NCBI GenBank assembly: GCA_017503065.1
Contig: JAFVTT010000050.1
Span: 1-23,355, forward strand
Length of the DNA stretch: 23,355 bases
Reading direction: 5' to 3'
Source of the DNA: Bacteroidaceae bacterium
GTDB lineage: Bacteria; Bacteroidota; Bacteroidia; Bacteroidales; Bacteroidaceae
The translations under genes and the position numbers were made by a program. Under the pieces are notes generated by a model that ran no database searches, was not told the DNA's origin, and saw nothing but the letters and a program-made list of their open reading frames with translations. Shown here piece by piece: positions 1-6,653 of this stretch (position 1 is the stretch's first letter; each line of letters begins with the position of its first letter).

Positions 1-1992
1 TGCTCCACGGATTTCTATGTAGCGGTTCCACCTCCTGCGCGTCTCGGGCACGGGGATGCTGTCCTTGCCGGAGAGGAAGTCCAGGGTGTGGGAATGGAGG
101 GAGGTGAGAGGTGAGAGGTGAGAGGGGAGAGCGTCAGACTCTTGAACCTGCTCACACTCGGCTTTTTCGGACACGGCATGCCGTGTCCCTACCATGCTCT
201 CGCTTGCTTGCACCTTGCCGTTTTCCGTTTTCCGTTTTCCGTTTTCCGTTTTTATCTTTCCGTTATATACGATTTGTCCGCCAAGGCGGCCTGCCTCGGG
301 ACCTACGTCTATTATCCAGTCGGCGGCACGCATGATGTCCTCGTCGTGCTCTACCACCACCACGGTATTGCCAAGGTCGCGGAGTTGGTGCAGGACCTTT
401 ATGAGTCTTTCCGTGTCGCGCGAGTGCAGGCCTATGGACGGTTCGTCCAGAATGTAAAGGCTGCCCACCAGAGCCGAACCGAGCGAAGTGGCCAGGTTGA
501 TGCGCTGGCTCTCGCCGCCCGACAGGGAGTTGGACAGACGGTTGAGGGTAAGGTAAGGCAGGCCTACGTCCATCAGGAACTGGAGCCTGGACCTTATCTC
601 CACCAGCAGGCGCATGGATATCTTCTGCTCGTTCTCCGTTAGGTTTGATGTCAGGTCCTTGGCAAACCACTCGGACAACTTGGATATGGGCCATTCCACC
701 AGTTCGGAGATTGTGCGTCCTGCCACACGGACATAGTTGGCCTCGGGCTTCAAGCGACGGCCGAGGCACCTGGGGCATGTGGTCTTGCCACGGTATCGGG
801 CAAGCATCACACGGTTCTGTATCTTGTACTGGCCGGCCTTGAGCATGTCGAAGAAGGCGTCTATGGACACCAGTCCCCACTCCTGCTCCTCGGGCGTCAG
901 CGTCCATTCGGAGAGGGCCTTCTCGCTGGGTTTGCCATGCCAAAGCCAGTCCTTCTCGGCCTGTGTGAGTTCGTAGTATGGCTTGTGCACTGGAAAACCT
1001 CGCTCGGAATTGAAGCGGATGAACCAGGTCTTCCACTCGCTCATCTTCTCGCCTCGCCAGCATTGCACGCAACCCTCATACAGGGAAAGAGCGGAATTGG
1101 GTATGACCAGGCGTTCGTCTATGCCCATAATCTTGCCGAAACCCTCGCACTCGGGGCATGCCCCAAGGGGGGAGTTGAAGGCAAAGAGTTGGTCGGTGGG
1201 TTCCTGAAACACTATGCCGTCGGCCTCGAAGCGCGAGTTGAACTTGTGCAGTATGCCGGCAGGCAGGAACCTCAGCATCATCTCGCCTCCGCCCTCGTAG
1301 AAGGCCGTCTCCACGCTGTCGGTAAGACGGGAAAGGGAGTCGTTGTCATCGCGCACCGACAAGCGGTCGATGACCAGATGCACCTCACGGGGAGTTGCGC
1401 CACCTTCCGTGGCAAGGTATTCTTCGATGGTGGTTATCTGTCCGTCCACCTCTATGCGTACGAAGCCCTGTTGCAGATACTTCTTCAGGCACTCGCGCAC
1501 GTCTGCCGTGCCGTTCTCCTTACAAAGAAGCATGGGGGCAAGCACCACGAAACGCGTACCCGGGGTGTATGTCATCACGCATCTGATGACGTCCTCCACA
1601 CCCTGCTTCTTTACCTCCTCGCCACTAACAGGACTGTAGGTGCGCCCCACTCGGGCAAAGAGCATGCGCATGTACTCGTATATCTCGGTGCTGGTGCCCA
1701 CGGTGGAGCGTGGATTGCGGCTGCTCACCTTCTGCTCTATGGCTATGGCAGGGGGGATGCCCTTAATGAAGTCGCATTCGGGCTTGCCCATACGGCCGAG
1801 GAACTGACGGGCATAACTGGAAAGGCTTTCCACATAGCGGCGCTGACCCTCGGCATACAGAGTGTCGAAGGCAAGGCTTGACTTGCCCGAACCGGACACA
1901 CCCGTCACCACAATGAGTTTGTCACGGGGTATCTCCACGTCTATGTTCTTCAGGTTGTTGACCCTTGCGCCTTTTATGTATATGCTTTCCAT
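1..1992 (-). CDS. uvrA: UvrA excinuclease ABC subunit A, 3' end outside window, with in-frame repeat insertion
   Basis: This is the damage-recognition ATPase of UvrABC nucleotide excision repair, in the cytoplasm. The first 664 codons are present; the second ATPase half lies beyond the left edge. It starts at an ATG giving [20 protein letters not shown], the usual UvrA N-terminus. Walker [10 protein letters not shown] is at about residues 31-39. Zinc-finger CPEC and [13 protein letters not shown] motifs are present. The ABC signature LSGGESQR (about residue 490) is followed by [16 protein letters not shown] and [22 protein letters not shown]. After GGQIVYNG (residue 578) about 55 residues encoded by repeat DNA replace a short linker, and conserved sequence then resumes with [20 protein letters not shown]. 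No stop or frameshift occurs in the insert, so the gene looks intact. It follows the GHL10 gene on the same strand with a 51-bp gap and no obvious promoter of its own, so co-transcription is likely. Confidence 0.96.
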   Translation of the reverse strand, partial: MESIYIKGARVNNLKNIDVEIPRDKLIVVTGVSGSGKSSLAFDTLYAEGQRRYVESLSSYARQFLGRMGKPECDFIKGIPPAIAIEQKVSSRNPRSTVGTSTEIYEYMRMLFARVGRTYSPVSGEEVKKQGVEDVIRCVMTYTPGTRFVVLAPMLLCKENGTADVRECLKKYLQQGFVRIEVDGQITTIEEYLATEGGATPREVHLVIDRLSVRDDNDSLSRLTDSVETAFYEGGGEMMLRFLPAGILHKFNSRFEADGIVFQEPTDQLFAFNSPLGACPECEGFGKIMGIDERLVIPNSALSLYEGCVQCWRGEKMSEWKTWFIRFNSERGFPVHKPYYELTQAEKDWLWHGKPSEKALSEWTLTPEEQEWGLVSIDAFFDMLKAGQYKIQNRVMLARYRGKTTCPRCLGRRLKPEANYVRVAGRTISELVEWPISKLSEWFAKDLTSNLTENEQKISMRLLVEIRSRLQFLMDVGLPYLTLNRLSNSLSGGESQRINLATSLGSALVGSLYILDEPSIGLHSRDTERLIKVLHQLRDLGNTVVVVEHDEDIMRAADWIIDVGPEAGRLGGQIVYNGKIKTENGKRKTENGKVQASESMVGTRHAVSEKAECEQVQESDALPSHLSPLTSLHSHTLDFLSGKDSIPVPETRRRWNRYIEIRGA
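103..125 (-). repeat. GGTGAGA heptamer tandem repeat (about 3.3 copies)
   Basis: Three exact copies of GGTGAGA are followed by GG on the plus strand, and degenerate copies flank them (gaggtgag before, aggggaga after). Read on the uvrA strand the unit is TCTCACC, which encodes the periodic peptide SHLSPLT. The opposite orientation would meet a TGA in every period. Confidence 0.85.
169..188. repeat. 20-bp perfect palindrome within uvrA
   Basis: GGACACGGCATGCCGTGTCC is a perfect palindrome with no spacer. On the uvrA strand, with its flanks, it reads as [10 protein letters not shown]. From memory, similar ACACGGCATGCCGTGT palindromes are scattered in Bacteroidales genomes, usually between genes; this could not be checked here. 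Confidence 0.85.
219..258 (-). repeat. TTTTCCG heptamer tandem repeat in uvrA (about 5 copies)
   Basis: CCG followed by repeated TTTTCCG units, then a degenerate copy (tttttatctttccg). On the uvrA coding strand this is CGGAAAA, read as [16 protein letters not shown]. The same heptamer recurs at 4311-4345 in front of aroC. Confidence 0.9.
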
Positions 1993-2004
1993 AACAAATT
2001 ATTA

Positions 2005-2034
2005 TTAAGGACCCTAAAGACCTTAAGGCCCCCT
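2005..2034. repeat. CCTAAAGACCTTAAGG-type intergenic repeat, copy 1
   Basis: The 51-bp gap between the GHL10 gene and uvrA holds units of the form aaggaccctaaagacctt, ending in a run of C. TTAAGG at 2005-2010 and CCTTAA at 2021-2026 are inverted. The same family occurs at 9662-9728 and 13024-13068. Confidence 0.75.
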
Positions 2035-2043
2035 TTTTTGCCT

Positions 2044-3561
2044 TTACAACTTCATCTTCACACCCTTGCTTTCATTCTGCATGTGGTCGAGGGCGGTGAC
2101 CACATACACGTGTCCCAGAGCATCGTCGGGCAGGTTGTAGAAGGTATTGCGTGTCACCGTAACGAGGTTTGCAGGGTTGCCAAGATTTCGTTTCTCGCCC
2201 TTGCGGAAGCGGTAAACGGCATACCACACAGCCTTGTCCATGGGAGTCTTGGCCTTGGGAGCCGTCCAGAAGAGTGTGGGGCCGTCCTTCGTACCGATGA
2301 TGGCCATGCGGCGGACCTTCTTAGGAGCCTTGTTGTCTATCCAGGGCATCTGTGGAGCCAGGGCAGGATACTTGTGGTAATCCTCCTTGAGCATGGTGGC
2401 ATAGTTGCCGGGATTGTCCACCACGGCCTTGGCATACCACTGGCAACTGCCTTCCACGCCGGGCAGGTTGCGCTGCAGGTCGTACTTGGCACGCATCTGG
2501 TGCTCGCCGGCATTGCGCAGGTCGTTGTACTTAACGGTGCGCTCCACGTCCTGACCTATGTACAGATGTCGGCCTCCGGCATTCTCGCTCCACCACTTTA
2601 TGAGAGTTTCGTAATCGGCCGTGGGATGACCTATCTGCCAGTATATCTGCGGTATGTTGTAATCAACCCAACCTTGGCGCACCCATTCCAGCACATCGGC
2701 ATAGAGGTCGTCGTAGTTCTGCAAACCTTTGGTTTCGGAACCCATAGGGTCGTTCCTCTTGTTGCGGTATATGCCGAAGGGACTTACACCGAACTTGCAC
2801 CAGGGCTTCACGCTCTTGACGGATTCGTTGAGTTGCTTGATGAACTTGTTCACGTTGTCGCGTCTCCAGTCGTCGCGCGACATGCCGTTGCCGTACTTCT
2901 CGTACGAGGCATCGTCGGGGATGGGCAGGCCGTTGGCGGGATAAGGATAGAAATAATCGTCGATGTGCAGGCCGTCCACGTCGTAACGCTCCACAATCTC
3001 CATGGCCACACGGCAGATGTAGTCGCGGTTCTCCGGCTGACCTGGGTCGAAGAGCATCAAGCCGTCGTAGTGGAAGAAGCGCTCGGGATTCTTGAAATAG
3101 GGATGCTCTGCCGACAGGGCCATAGTGCCCTTGGTCTTGGCACGGTAGGGGTTTATCCATGCGTGGCACTCCATGCCACGGCGGTGACACTCCTCCACCA
3201 TCCATGCCAGAGGGTCCCAATACGGTTGGGGGGCACGTCCCTGCTCTGCCGTCAGGTAGCGGCTCCAGGGTTCCATTTTGCTCTCGTACAGGGCATCGGC
3301 CTCGGCACGCACCTGGAACATGATGGCATTGATGCCGCAACGCTTCAGTTCGTCCAGTTGCATGGTCAGCGTCTTCTGCATCCTCTCGCGTCCGATACCC
3401 GTCCACTGGTTGTTGACGCACTGTATCCAAGCACCGCGGAATTCTCGCTTGGGGTTCTGACCAAGCACCTTCACCTGTTCCTTCTCTTTCTTGGGTTGGG
3501 GAGTCTTTGCTCCGCAGACGGTTGCCATGAGCAGGGCCGCCAATATAATAATGTACTTCAT
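2044..3561 (-). CDS. Secreted GHL10 (DUF187) family glycoside-hydrolase-like protein
   Basis: This 505-aa protein is probably exported to the periplasm or outer surface and acts on glycans; the substrate is unknown. The start was chosen at MKYIIILAALLMATVCGAK, a clear Sec signal peptide; longer in-frame starts would run through the promoter. A Cys follows the hydrophobic core, but ATVC is a poor lipobox. The GHL10 TIM-barrel pattern begins with FRGAWIQCVNNQW (about residue 41) and continues with INAIMFQVRAEADALY, ECHAWINPYR, VDGLHIDDYFYPYP (probable catalytic Asp pair) and GVSPFGIYRN. The last roughly 90 residues look like an Fn3-type beta domain (FWTAPK... YAVYRF... YVVTALD). The length fits the family. 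A TATCTTTG box lies 7 bp upstream, so the leader would be very short or absent. uvrA follows on the same strand. Confidence 0.9.
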   Translation of the reverse strand: MKYIIILAALLMATVCGAKTPQPKKEKEQVKVLGQNPKREFRGAWIQCVNNQWTGIGRERMQKTLTMQLDELKRCGINAIMFQVRAEADALYESKMEPWSRYLTAEQGRAPQPYWDPLAWMVEECHRRGMECHAWINPYRAKTKGTMALSAEHPYFKNPERFFHYDGLMLFDPGQPENRDYICRVAMEIVERYDVDGLHIDDYFYPYPANGLPIPDDASYEKYGNGMSRDDWRRDNVNKFIKQLNESVKSVKPWCKFGVSPFGIYRNKRNDPMGSETKGLQNYDDLYADVLEWVRQGWVDYNIPQIYWQIGHPTADYETLIKWWSENAGGRHLYIGQDVERTVKYNDLRNAGEHQMRAKYDLQRNLPGVEGSCQWYAKAVVDNPGNYATMLKEDYHKYPALAPQMPWIDNKAPKKVRRMAIIGTKDGPTLFWTAPKAKTPMDKAVWYAVYRFRKGEKRNLGNPANLVTVTRNTFYNLPDDALGHVYVVTALDHMQNESKGVKMKL

Positions 3562-3568
3562 CAAGGCA

Positions 3569-3576
3569 CAAAGATA
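3569..3576 (-). promoter_or_regulatory. Bacteroidetes -7 box for the GHL10 gene
   Basis: TATCTTTG matches TAnnTTTG and ends 7 bp before the ATG. No convincing -33 TTG was seen. The transcript would have almost no leader. Confidence 0.5.
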
Positions 3577-3682
3577 ACTAAATTTGTCCGATGACATGCC
3601 CGCAAGGCCCGCATTTTCCTTCAAAAAGGAGCGCACGGCCCATTTTCGCCCTGCACGTACCACGGGATTAGGGATTATTTTC

Positions 3683-3704
3683 GTACATTTGCACAGAAAT
3701 GTAC
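3683..3704 (+). promoter_or_regulatory. Promoter -7 box of the SlyD-like gene inside a perfect inverted repeat
   Basis: TACATTTG at 3684-3691 matches TAnnTTTG and lies 31 bp before the ATG. It sits in the inverted repeat GTACATTT-gcacag-AAATGTAC (8-bp arms, 6-bp spacer), which would cover the -7 box and the expected transcription start. This could be an operator; no regulator is visible nearby. Confidence 0.5.
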
Positions 3705-3722
3705 ACAAAAACAACACACAAT

Positions 3723-4295
3723 ATGGAAAACCGTTATATCACAGTTCAGTACAAGTTGTATGCTCCCATGGGTGCAGAAAAGCAGATAGAGTTGATCGAG
3801 GAAACACGCCCCGACATGCCCTTCCAGTTCATCAGCGGCATGGGCATGGTGCTGGAGGCTTTGGAGAACCACCTTCACCCCCTGCAGGCAGGCGAGGCTT
3901 TCAAGATTACACTCAGCGAGGACGAGGCCTATGGCCCCTACATCCCCGAGGGCGTACAGGAAGTTCCCCTGGAGGCTTTCTTCATCGAGGGCAAACTGGA
4001 CACAGAGCACATCTATGAGGGTGCCGTAGTGCCCCTGATGAATGCCGATGGCGAGCGTTTCAACGGCACCATTGCCGAGATAAAGGAGAAAGCGGTCGTT
4101 GTGGACCTCAACCACCCCTTGGCTGGCAAGGCACTGACCTTCGACGGCACTGTTGTGGAGAACCGTCTGGCCACCAACCAGGAAATCCAGGACTACCTCA
4201 ACAGCCAGGGCGGTTGCGGCAGTTGTGGCGGTTGCGGAGGCGGCGATTGTGGCGGTTCCTGCGGAGAAGGAGGATGCTGCGGAGGTTGCAACTAA
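3723..4295 (+). CDS. SlyD-type FKBP peptidyl-prolyl isomerase with Cys-rich tail
   Basis: This 190-aa cytoplasmic prolyl isomerase/chaperone probably also handles metals. The start [13 protein letters not shown] was chosen because the upstream in-frame ATG lies at the expected transcription start. FKBP-fold motifs are [19 protein letters not shown] (about 32-50) and [14 protein letters not shown]. An insert-in-flap region follows ([10 protein letters not shown] to [16 protein letters not shown]), as in SlyD. The last 29 residues are almost all Gly and Cys, with eight Cys and no His; E. coli SlyD has a His-rich tail instead. A role in nickel or zinc handling is inferred from the family. aroC follows 53 bp downstream on the same strand. 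Confidence 0.9.
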   Translation: MENRYITVQYKLYAPMGAEKQIELIEETRPDMPFQFISGMGMVLEALENHLHPLQAGEAFKITLSEDEAYGPYIPEGVQEVPLEAFFIEGKLDTEHIYEGAVVPLMNADGERFNGTIAEIKEKAVVVDLNHPLAGKALTFDGTVVENRLATNQEIQDYLNSQGGCGSCGGCGGGDCGGSCGEGGCCGGCN

Positions 4296-4310
4296 GCCTC
4301 ACCCTTCACA

Positions 4311-4345
4311 GTTTTCCGTTTTCCGTTTTCACCTTTCCGTTTTCA
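4311..4345 (+). repeat. TTTTCCG heptamer repeat in front of aroC
   Basis: About four TTTTCCG units, partly interrupted by cac, fill most of the 53-bp slyD-aroC gap and end 3 bp before the aroC GTG. The plus strand has the same orientation as the copy at 219-258, so relative to the neighbouring genes it is reversed. Confidence 0.85.
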
Positions 4346-4348
4346 CAA

Positions 4349-5422
4349 GTGAACACATTTGGCAACATATTCCGTCTGACCACCTTCGGCGAAAGCCATG
4401 GCGAAGCCGTAGGAGGTGTCATTGATGGCATGCCGGCAGGCATTGCCGTGGACATGGACTTTATCCAGGGCGAACTGGCACGCCGTCGCCCGGGGCAGAG
4501 CCGTCTCACCACGGCACGCAAGGAGGAGGACCGCGTGGAAATCCTCAGCGGTGTCTTCGAGGGCCGCACCACGGGTTGTCCCATAGGTTTCATGGTGAGG
4601 AACACCAATCAGCACAGTTCCGACTACGAGAACATGCGCCACGTGTTCCGTCCCTCGCACGCCGACTATACCTATACCACCAAATACGGCATACGCGACC
4701 ATCGGGGCGGCGGTCGCTCCTCGGCACGCGAAACCATAAGCCGTGTCGTGGGCGGAGCCTTTGCCATGCTTGCCTTGCGCAAATTGGGCATCAGCGTCTG
4801 CGCATATACATCTCAAGTGGGCGACATTGCCCTGCCCGGAACTTATCAGGATTACGACCTCGGACGTGCCGAGGAAAATCCTGTCCGTTGTCCCGACCCC
4901 GACACGGCACAGCGCATGGCGGACCTCATCATGGAGGTAAAGGGTAAGGGCGACACCATCGGAGGCATCATCACATGCGTTGTAAAGGGTTGTCCCGCAG
5001 GTCTTGGCGAACCGTGCTTCGACAAGTTGCATGCCGCCCTGGGAAATGCCATGCTCAGCATAAATGCCGTAAAGGGATTTGAATACGGCATGGGGTTCTC
5101 CGGCATGAACCTGCGAGGAAGCCAGCAGAACGACATCTTCATCCCCGACGGCAAGGGTGGCATCACCACCCAAACCAACCGTAGCGGTGGCATACAAGGG
5201 GGCATCTCCAACGGACAGGACATCTACTTCCGCGTTGCCTTCAAACCCGTTGCCACCATCCTGATGGAACAACACACCGTAACCGAGGACGGCCAAGCCA
5301 CCACCCTGAAAGCCCGCGGGCGCCACGACGCATGTGTGCTCCCCCGTGCTGTTCCTGTGGTAGAAGCCATGACGGCAATGACCATCCTCGACTATTACCT
5401 GCTTAATCAAGCACACAAATAA
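4349..5422 (+). CDS. aroC: Chorismate synthase
   Basis: Converts 5-enolpyruvylshikimate-3-phosphate to chorismate using reduced FMN, the last step of the shikimate pathway, in the cytoplasm. The protein is 357 aa, a normal length. GTG is chosen as start because it places [18 protein letters not shown] exactly where AroC proteins begin; no ATG exists at this site, and the next in-frame ATG upstream lies inside the slyD gene. Signature motifs are [73 protein letters not shown] and [19 protein letters not shown]. With a repeat immediately upstream and no visible promoter, co-transcription with the SlyD-like gene is likely. A long inverted element follows the stop. Confidence 0.96.
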   Translation: MNTFGNIFRLTTFGESHGEAVGGVIDGMPAGIAVDMDFIQGELARRRPGQSRLTTARKEEDRVEILSGVFEGRTTGCPIGFMVRNTNQHSSDYENMRHVFRPSHADYTYTTKYGIRDHRGGGRSSARETISRVVGGAFAMLALRKLGISVCAYTSQVGDIALPGTYQDYDLGRAEENPVRCPDPDTAQRMADLIMEVKGKGDTIGGIITCVVKGCPAGLGEPCFDKLHAALGNAMLSINAVKGFEYGMGFSGMNLRGSQQNDIFIPDGKGGITTQTNRSGGIQGGISNGQDIYFRVAFKPVATILMEQHTVTEDGQATTLKARGRHDACVLPRAVPVVEAMTAMTILDYYLLNQAHK

Positions 5423-5479
5423 TATCTCAAAACATTATTAACACAAACACATCTGCCTATGAAGCATAGCGTATAACAC

Positions 5480-5686
5480 TATACGCACACTATAAGACTT
5501 ATTGGAAAAGCGTTTTAGCTTGGATCTTGTCTTTGAAACTTCGACACTTTCAAATTCCATCAAGAGTAAAGCGACGAACGCTCACGCCATTGGCGTGGGC
5601 TTTACTCGTATATTTGATGGATAGGTAGTCGAAGACCTCAAAGACAGATACACAGAGTTTCGTCCACGCTTTTTTGTGTGCGTATA
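5480..5686. mobile_element. 207-bp foldback element with 11-bp terminal inverted repeats (MITE-like or structured RNA)
   Basis: TATACGCACAC at 5480-5490 is exactly inverted at 5676-5686. Further nested pairs run inward: AAAAGCGT (5506-5513) with ACGCTTTT (5666-5673); GTCTTTGA and TTCGAC (5529-5545) with 5628-5645; CCATCAA (5557-5563) with TTGATGG (5614-5620); GAGTAAAGC (5564-5572) with GCTTTACTC (5599-5607). The apex is CACGCCA/TGGCGTG. GCGTATA also flanks the left end (5469-5475), forming a hairpin with 5480-5486. No transposase is encoded and no clear target duplication was seen. It could be a non-autonomous transposon relic, a stable RNA or an elaborate aroC 3' structure. Confidence 0.6.
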
Positions 5687-5762
5687 TCAAATGCACCAGA
5701 GACGACGGAGTAACCGAAAAGCCGTTAAGTGAGTAGGGACATATTTACATGGAAAAAGGAAT

Positions 5763-5867
5763 ATGGAAAAGGCAAACTTTTATCTAATTATATTGCCAGC
5801 CGTAATGTTTGTCGTTAGTTTGGTTCTCACGATTATAGAAATATGCGTAGACAAAATACTCGCATGA
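5763..5867 (+). CDS. Candidate 34-aa single-pass membrane peptide
   Basis: ATG to TGA encodes MEKANFYLIILPAVMFVVS followed by LVLTIIEICVDKILA. A hydrophobic segment covers about residues 6-28, with a charged start and a short polar end. This would be a small membrane protein of unknown function. AAAAAGGA lies 2 bp upstream, too close for an ideal ribosome site, and no TAnnTTTG box is evident. It lies in AT-rich DNA between the foldback element and the repeat array. It could equally be a chance frame or a gene remnant. Confidence 0.3.
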   Translation: MEKANFYLIILPAVMFVVSLVLTIIEICVDKILA

Positions 5868-5890
5868 TATATTATATCCCAATCACGTTT

Positions 5891-5958
5891 CAGTACTCTC
5901 GTGAGAGTATTGCAGTACTCTCATGGGGAAACTCCAGTACTCTCGCAAGAGTACTGGC
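5891..5958. repeat. 22-bp tandem array of self-complementary units (3 copies)
   Basis: CAGTACTCTC begins at 5891, 5913 and 5935, exactly 22 bp apart. Unit 1 is nearly palindromic (CAGTACTCTC-gt-GAGAGTATTG). Unit 3, with flanks, is CCAGTACTCT-cgca-AGAGTACTGG, perfect 10-bp arms. Unit 2 keeps the left arm but has lost the right. There are no spacers, so it is not a CRISPR array. Possible roles are a multi-site binding array or small hairpins in RNA. Confidence 0.75.
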
Positions 5959-5975
5959 AGAGCATAAATATCAAT

Positions 5976-6019
5976 ATACCGAGCGGAATCGCCCCAAAAA
6001 GCACGATTCCGCTCGGTAT
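5976..6019. terminator. Strong hairpin, 16-bp perfect stem
   Basis: ATACCGAGCGGAATCG at 5976-5991 pairs exactly with 6004-6019 across a 12-nt loop. It lies downstream of the SPFH gene on the minus strand and of the small plus-strand ORF. No clear U-run follows on either strand, so it may be a terminator or an RNA stabiliser. Confidence 0.5.
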
Positions 6020-6039
6020 TGCGGTTTGAAGTTATGCCG

Positions 6040-6058
6040 GTTTGTCTTATGGACAAAC
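6040..6058 (-). terminator. Small hairpin after the SPFH gene
   Basis: GTTTGTC (6040-6046) and GACAAAC (6052-6058) form a 7-bp stem with a 5-nt loop, about 20 bp beyond the stop of the minus-strand SPFH gene. It lacks a good U-run. Confidence 0.35.
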
Positions 6059-6078
6059 TGATACAGGTAATGCCGGTT

Positions 6079-6639
6079 TTAGCGCTTGGTTCTAACCTGC
6101 GCCAAATCAATGCTGACGATGTGCAGGCCTAACTTGTTTAACTCTGCCTCAACGTTCTCCTGGAGCGTGTCCAGGAACTTGTTTCTGAAAGCGCTGAAAC
6201 CTTCCATGCTTGTTGTGGCAAGAAGTCTCCGCAACTGGGCAAGGAGAATGTCATGTGCCAATGATTGGATACGCTCCTCTGATGCATTCAACAGATGCTT
6301 GGCGGCATTGGGCATCAGTTCGGGCTCTGCGCTGATGACCACGGACATTCTTGCGGAAGCATCCACATGCATGCCGTCGCCCGACATGGCATCCCTGAGT
6401 TCTGCACCAAGGATGACGGGAGTCAATGACAGATACGAGTATTCCTGGATGAAAGGCCATATAAAAACACCACCACTATTTAGGCACCGGATGCCGTCTG
6501 GTGTTGTTGCTCCACATACCACCAATATCTTACCTGCCGGGCATCGGCGGTAACGACTAAGCAAGGCAATATTGAGCAGCACACAAACAACAACACCTAC
6601 CATCATAAGATAAATAGGTTCTATCATAATGATTGACAT
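6079..6639 (-). CDS. Short flotillin-like protein: membrane anchor plus SPFH domain only
   Basis: This 186-aa protein is probably anchored in the inner membrane by a hydrophobic segment at about residues 7-29. The rest matches the N-terminal half of flotillins: RYRRCPAGKILVVCG, GGVFIWPFIQEYSYLSLTP, a DASARMSVVISAEPELMPNAAKHLL stretch, ILLAQLRRLLATTSMEGF and FLDTLQENVEAELNKLGLHIVSIDL. Flotillins are usually about 450-550 aa; the long Ala/Glu-rich coiled coil and the oligomerisation tail are absent. The stop comes right at the domain end, and the sequence beyond it is unrelated hairpin DNA. It starts 14 bp after the stop of the upstream porin gene, so the two form an operon. Either ATG (MSIIMIEP or MIEP) could be used. 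It may be a reduced functional form or a decayed flotillin. Confidence 0.8.
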   Translation of the reverse strand: MSIIMIEPIYLMMVGVVVCVLLNIALLSRYRRCPAGKILVVCGATTPDGIRCLNSGGVFIWPFIQEYSYLSLTPVILGAELRDAMSGDGMHVDASARMSVVISAEPELMPNAAKHLLNASEERIQSLAHDILLAQLRRLLATTSMEGFSAFRNKFLDTLQENVEAELNKLGLHIVSIDLAQVRTKR

Positions 6640-6653
6640 TTAATGTATGCACT

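Larger units (their letters stand above)
94..258 (-). repeat. Composite repeat insertion inside uvrA
   Basis: About 165 bp, encoding residues 579-633 of UvrA, is made largely of three repeat types. In coding order these are a heptamer CGGAAAA array, a 20-bp palindrome and a heptamer TCTCACC array, joined by unique spacers. UvrA family members normally have only about 10 residues here, between GGxIVxxG and the xxLSG motif of the linker. The reading frame is kept throughout. The limits are taken from where conserved UvrA sequence stops and resumes and may be off by a few codons. Confidence 0.8.
5423..6078. other. 656-bp region without a conventional gene
   Basis: This AT-richer stretch between aroC (plus) and the SPFH gene (minus) is structured. 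It holds a 207-bp foldback element (5480-5686), a candidate 34-aa membrane peptide (5763-5867), a 22-bp repeat array (5891-5958) and two hairpins (5976-6019, 6040-6058). Longer reading frames at 5843-6061 and 5883-6110 run through the repeats and resemble nothing known. Confidence 0.7.

Noticed and set aside
94..258. uvrA as a pseudogene broken by repeats
   Set aside because: The frame is open across the insert and conserved UvrA sequence resumes in the same frame.
937..1881. 314-codon plus-strand open frame opposite uvrA
   Set aside because: UvrA motifs are continuous on the other strand; no independent evidence for this frame.
2038..3594. 518-codon plus-strand open frame opposite the GHL10 gene
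   Set aside because: Lies antisense to a clear secreted GHL10 protein; its translation has no recognisable domain and reflects codon bias of the real gene.
5891..5958. CRISPR array
   Set aside because: Units are directly adjacent at 22-bp period with no unique spacers, and no cas gene is nearby.
5843..6061. 72-codon plus-strand frame after aroC
   Set aside because: It overlaps the end of the small membrane peptide frame and then translates the 22-bp repeats and the 16-bp hairpin stem; no protein-like features.
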